A program made the position numbers and the translations under genes. DNA of 64,000 nucleotides. Source: Novosphingobium sp. 18050 (GTDB lineage Bacteria; Pseudomonadota; Alphaproteobacteria; Sphingomonadales; Sphingomonadaceae). This document shows, piece by piece, positions 61,062 through 64,000 of this stretch. Position 1 is the stretch's first letter. Every line of letters begins with the position of its first letter. The stretch is from contig NZ_CACSJO010000002.1 in NCBI RefSeq assembly GCF_902706195.1, forward strand, positions 124,001 through 188,000, in the 5' to 3' direction. A model generated the notes under the pieces. The model saw only the letters and a program-made list of their open reading frames with translations, searched no databases and was not told the DNA's origin.

Positions 61062-61067
61062 ATTATA
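61062..61067 (-). promoter_or_regulatory. Consensus -10 element before the precursor gene
   Basis: A perfect TATAAT on the minus strand lies about 50 bases upstream of the precursor start in an AT-rich stretch (61020-61165). No good -35 hexamer stands at 16-18 bases, so an activator may be needed. The element would give the precursor and downstream genes their own transcript. Confidence 0.5.
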
Positions 61068-61165
61068 GTTTCATCAAATTACTTGTGTTGCGGAATTGAA
61101 GACTAACATTGCTGTGGTCGACTTCAAGTTTATATTGGAGCGGCGTTGGGGGTGTTAAAGAATTT

Positions 61166-62101
61166 TCATGCTGTAATTCGGCTGCAGATGGCAGTTGCAT
61201 GGTCTTCGATAAGTGCCGCTTCCCTGTTGAAGTGTTCCATTCCCCAAGTTCGTTCGACCCGGAATACCGGAGTTCCGGTCGCCAGACGCGCTGTATCCTG
61301 CAAATAGCCGGACGCGTGCCCGACGAGATCGCCGATGCGCCGCCGATAGATGCTGGAGGTGATCGCATCGATGGCCGGCAGGCCGCGCAGCGAGGTGATC
61401 GCAAAACCGCTGTCCGGTTCCGCTTCGCGCAAGTGGTAGATCGCGGCGATGGGCAGCGGTTGCCGGACGCGGTCGGACGCCATTTCGAGTTCGAACTTGC
61501 CCTCGGCCCATGGCACCGAACAGGCGGTCTGGCCGATCCGCTTCATGGCCTCAAGCGCATCGTCCCACAGGCGAAGGCGCGGCATTCCGGGATGGCCGAT
61601 AGCCTGGCCATCGCGCTCAAACGTAACGGCGCAGACATCGTCCGTCAGGAGAGGACGGCCGCGTCCTTCGAACCAGGCGGCGAGCGTCGATTTGCCTGCG
61701 CCTGAATCGCCGCAAAGCAGAACGGCTGCATCACCGCAGGCAAAGGCGTTGCAGTGCAGCGGCATGATCGCGCGCTGGTGCAGGATGGCGCCCATGATCG
61801 AGCCGGCGAGGTACAGGTCGATCTCGGCCTGACTGACGCCGGGATAGGGATCGACGATGATGGTGTGGCCGCCGCGGATCAGGAACCGGCCCACTTCTTC
61901 GACCGCGATCGTCAACCCTTCGGCGTTCCACGAGGTGTCGAGGTCGTCGTTGACGGTTTCCATCACCGGCAGCAAGGCGACCGGGGCGAACGCGACGTGG
62001 ACATCGGCAGCGGTGTCGTCATCGATGCGGGCGCCGCGCAAGGTCGGAACCTCGCGGGGGAAGCGGACATCGAGGCCGAAGACGCGGTAAGTTGCCGTCA
62101 T
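61166..62101 (-). CDS. HPr-kinase-like RiPP tailoring kinase
   Basis: The 311-residue protein has the HprK-type P-loop CGDSGAGKSTLAAWFEGRG and the following LLTDDVCAV that binds metal and phosphate; it lacks the N-terminal domain of true HPr kinases. Relatives in lasso clusters (PadK, ThcoK type) phosphorylate the C-terminal Ser of the precursor. The candidate precursor here ends in Ser50. ATG 62101 shares a base with the stop of the upstream gene; GTG 62104 is possible. Confidence 0.83.
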   Translation of the reverse strand: MTATYRVFGLDVRFPREVPTLRGARIDDDTAADVHVAFAPVALLPVMETVNDDLDTSWNAEGLTIAVEEVGRFLIRGGHTIIVDPYPGVSQAEIDLYLAGSIMGAILHQRAIMPLHCNAFACGDAAVLLCGDSGAGKSTLAAWFEGRGRPLLTDDVCAVTFERDGQAIGHPGMPRLRLWDDALEAMKRIGQTACSVPWAEGKFELEMASDRVRQPLPIAAIYHLREAEPDSGFAITSLRGLPAIDAITSSIYRRRIGDLVGHASGYLQDTARLATGTPVFRVERTWGMEHFNREAALIEDHATAICSRITA

Positions 62102-62958
62102 CACTGCACCGCCGGCCGCATGGCGTCGAATACGGCGTCAAGCACCGCAAGTTCGGGCAAGTCGAAACGGGCGGCCCAGCGGGCGGGGTCGATGAGATCG
62201 GCGCAGCCCGCCGGGTGATAATGCAGGAAGGCGAGGTGGCAGAAGCCGCCATCGGGGATCTCATCACGGTAATGCCACTGCGAGGATCCTGAGAACAGCA
62301 ACGCTTCGTTGGGGTGCAGGATATGATCCTCGAAGACGATGCCGAGCAAGGCGGGATCGGTCTCGTCGGATAGGGTCGCAGCCTCTCCGGCGGTGGGCCA
62401 TGGGACTATGTCGCTGAACCGGATCGGCCATTCGCAGCTTTGCGCAAGGCACAGGTCGAGCGTCCATTTGGCGGACGGGGCATCCATGTGCGGCGGGCAT
62501 CGACCGCTGCCGTGATAGAGGCTGAGGAAGTTGTAGCAGGGTTCGACCTCTTCTCCGGCAAGCTCCGACACCAGCGGCGTGAGTTCGCGTTGGAGAACAC
62601 CCAGCGCGGGCAGGTCGTGAAAGATGTCGCGGCCGAACTGGGCGTTTTCACGCGATTTCAGCGCCGTGGCAGGTAGCGCGCGGACTTCGGTCAGCAGGTC
62701 CTCGAAGCGCACATCGCCGAGAAGCGGGCGCACGTGGCGGACCTTGAAGTCCGGCGCGGTGCGCAGGACATCGAAAGCGGCCGTGAAGGTCGCGACGCTC
62801 CTTGGGTTTACTATTTCCAGCATCTGCCGTGCGGCTTCGAACTTGGCGAGGAACTGGCTGTCATACCAGTCGAAGCCCGGCAACTCGTGCAGGACCCGCA
62901 TCGCCACCATGTACCGGTGGGCGATCAGGGGGTCGGTCAGGTCAAGCGATTGGAACAT
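62101..62958 (-). CDS. 2OG-Fe(II) oxygenase-like protein of the RiPP cluster
   Basis: The 285-residue product has a C-terminal jelly-roll-like half. YNFLSLYHGSGRCPPHMDAPSAKWTLDLCL holds a His-x-Asp pair, and EALLFSGSSQWHYRDEIP supplies the distal His and an Arg, the pattern of 2-oxoglutarate/Fe(II) oxygenases. The N-terminal 120 residues are helical and unrecognised. If active it could hydroxylate a precursor residue such as Asp40 or Pro44. It is the first gene of the kinase operon, and ATG 62958 begins MFQSLDL. Confidence 0.62.
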   Translation of the reverse strand: MFQSLDLTDPLIAHRYMVAMRVLHELPGFDWYDSQFLAKFEAARQMLEIVNPRSVATFTAAFDVLRTAPDFKVRHVRPLLGDVRFEDLLTEVRALPATALKSRENAQFGRDIFHDLPALGVLQRELTPLVSELAGEEVEPCYNFLSLYHGSGRCPPHMDAPSAKWTLDLCLAQSCEWPIRFSDIVPWPTAGEAATLSDETDPALLGIVFEDHILHPNEALLFSGSSQWHYRDEIPDGGFCHLAFLHYHPAGCADLIDPARWAARFDLPELAVLDAVFDAMRPAVQ

Positions 62959-63067
62959 CGTGCCATCCTGTGCGGCTCGACCAATTGGCGGCATGGTGCT
63001 ATTAAAGGAGGGGATTTACTGCCGTCCGCGTTGGTTTTTCGGCGTCGCATTACGAAGGCTGCGAATT

Positions 63068-63319
63068 ATGACTGCGAGTGAGCCTGGAAACGATGTTTCC
63101 GGCAGGCCGGAATCCGATACCGGCGCGTACCGCGATGCCGGACCGTGGAGGGCGGGCAGCGAAGCCGCAGGCGCCGATCATCGTGTCCGCTCGCACACCG
63201 CAGCGGCCGCTGAAACGGCGCAGCCGATCGGCGGCAGGCCGATCCTGTGGCGATGGTGGCTGCTGGCGGCGCTGATCAGCCTGGGGCTGTGGGGCGGGAT
63301 CGCCGCTCTCATCAGGTAG
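63068..63319 (+). CDS. Small single-pass membrane protein
   Basis: The 83-residue protein has a polar, Ala/Gly-rich N-terminal part of about 55 residues and one C-terminal helix (ILWRWWLLAALISLGLWGGIAALI). The ATG at 63068 follows GAAGG by nine bases. It is divergent from the oxygenase gene and convergent with the sugar transferase. Function unknown; a link to the peptide or to glycan assembly cannot be judged. Confidence 0.55.
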   Translation: MTASEPGNDVSGRPESDTGAYRDAGPWRAGSEAAGADHRVRSHTAAAAETAQPIGGRPILWRWWLLAALISLGLWGGIAALIR

Positions 63320-63328
63320 GACACCATT

Positions 63329-63952
63329 TCAGTAGCACCCGCGTGAGGCGAGCACGGCTGGAACCGTCCGCAGGCAGATCGCGAAATCATAGGCCAGCGA
63401 TTTGCGCAGGGCGTAGAAGGCGTCGAGCCGCACCCTGATGTCGTAGCTGACTTCGTTACGTCCGCTGACCTGCCATAAGCCGGTCAGGCCGGGCCGGACG
63501 GAGCAGTAGGCGCCGAAGCGGTTGCCATAGCGGGCGACTTCACCTTCGACGATCGGGCGCGGTCCGACCACGCTCATATGGCCGAACAGGACGTTCAGGA
63601 GTTGGGGTAGTTCGTCGAGGCTGGTCTTGCGCAGGATGCGGCCGATCGGGGTGATCCGGGGGTCGCTGCGCAGTTTCTGGTCGCGTGCCCATTCCTGCCG
63701 TGCCTCTTCCGAGCTGGAAAGCAGTGCTTCGAGCCGTTCGCGGGCATCGACCACCATCGAGCGAAATTTGAGGCAGGGGAACTGCTTGCCATCCCGGCCG
63801 ATGCGCTGCTGAACGAAGAGAACGGGACCATTGCTGGTCAGTCGGACTGCCAGGGCGACGAGCAGCAGCAGGGGCAGGAACAGCAGCAGCGCGAGCGCGG
63901 AAACCGCAAGATCGAAGGCCCTCATCACGATCTGATGTCCCCAGTCAGCCAT
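63329..63952 (-). CDS. Polyprenyl-phosphate sugar-1-phosphate transferase
   Basis: The 207-residue protein is a WbaP/PssY-type monotopic phosphoglycosyl transferase that starts exopolysaccharide or O-antigen repeat assembly on undecaprenyl phosphate at the inner membrane. It has a re-entrant hydrophobic helix (RAFDLAVSALALLLFLPLLLL), VQQRIGRDGKQFPCLKFRSMV, then RKTSLDELPQLLNVLFGHMSVVGPRP with the catalytic Asp-Glu pair, and PGLTGLWQVSGR. The N-terminal domain of larger relatives is absent. It may begin a glycan cluster beyond the window edge. Confidence 0.9.
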   Translation of the reverse strand: MADWGHQIVMRAFDLAVSALALLLFLPLLLLVALAVRLTSNGPVLFVQQRIGRDGKQFPCLKFRSMVVDARERLEALLSSSEEARQEWARDQKLRSDPRITPIGRILRKTSLDELPQLLNVLFGHMSVVGPRPIVEGEVARYGNRFGAYCSVRPGLTGLWQVSGRNEVSYDIRVRLDAFYALRKSLAYDFAICLRTVPAVLASRGCY

Positions 63953-64000
63953 ACCCTGGTCATCAGTTTTGCGGGCGGAACGGTCAGGGGACCGATGCAG

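Noticed and set aside
1..64000. CRISPR arrays, insertion sequences, prophage or attachment sites
   Set aside because: No regularly spaced repeats, transposase, integrase or tRNA-flanking duplication were seen; the tRNA-Leu is not followed by an integrase or a repeated 3' end.

Overview
The window is GC-rich chromosomal DNA from an alphaproteobacterium, most likely a sphingomonad (Novosphingobium/Sphingobium-like). This rests on four things. The order mutY, DUF721, two DsbA-like thioredoxins, smc is the alphaproteobacterial one. The imuA-imuB-dnaE2 cassette carries a GAAC-N7-GAAC LexA site. DUF1489 and DUF4169 proteins are present. The lasso-type RiPP genes are of a kind common in this order. 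I assigned genus by recognition only, not by a search. Coding density is high and no gene-free stretch exceeds 300 bases.

Layout, left to right. 1-10 kb: the tail of a probable dihydroorotase, a RarD permease, two small envelope proteins, astD, selO, an alpha/beta hydrolase with a coupled glycosyltransferase, and a YfgM-like TPR protein with BamB. 10-25 kb: an isoprenylcysteine-methyltransferase-like membrane protein, gshA, rsmE, ubiA, a divergent VOC protein/soxR pair sharing a SoxR-type operator, then smc, two DsbA-like proteins, DUF721, mutY, a beta-lactamase-fold hydrolase and nudC. 25-34 kb: DUF1489, two orphan genes in a lower-GC patch, mgtE, cyclophilin, an L,D-transpeptidase, small hypotheticals, an acyltransferase and a HerA/DUF87-type ATPase.

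34-42 kb holds a signalling/alcohol-metabolism block: ExaC-like aldehyde dehydrogenase, DUF779 protein, a FIST-domain (NosP-like) sensor, a NahK-like hybrid histidine kinase, a thioesterase, a LuxR-type response regulator and a cytochrome b561. 42-49 kb: tRNA-Leu(GAG), an MFS permease, a TonB-dependent siderophore receptor with a Fur-like site, an OmpR/EnvZ-type two-component pair and a GT-B-like protein. 49-55 kb: the SOS mutasome imuA-imuB-dnaE2.

55.6-63.0 kb is the most interesting region. It is a minus-strand RiPP cluster with a 50-residue precursor too short for ordinary ORF calling, a PqqD-like recognition protein (B1), an asparagine-synthetase-like cyclase (C), a transglutaminase-like leader protease (B2), and four tailoring candidates: an HPr-kinase-like kinase, a 2OG-Fe(II)-oxygenase-like protein, a PRMT-like methyltransferase and a nucleotidyltransferase. 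The precursor has a lasso-type leader (WxxP...G), but its C-terminal part does not fit a canonical lasso core. It carries an Arg-Arg pair and ends in Ser, which suits the methyltransferase and the kinase. I see no exporter or isopeptidase in the window. The region ends with a small membrane protein and a polyprenyl-phosphate sugar transferase.
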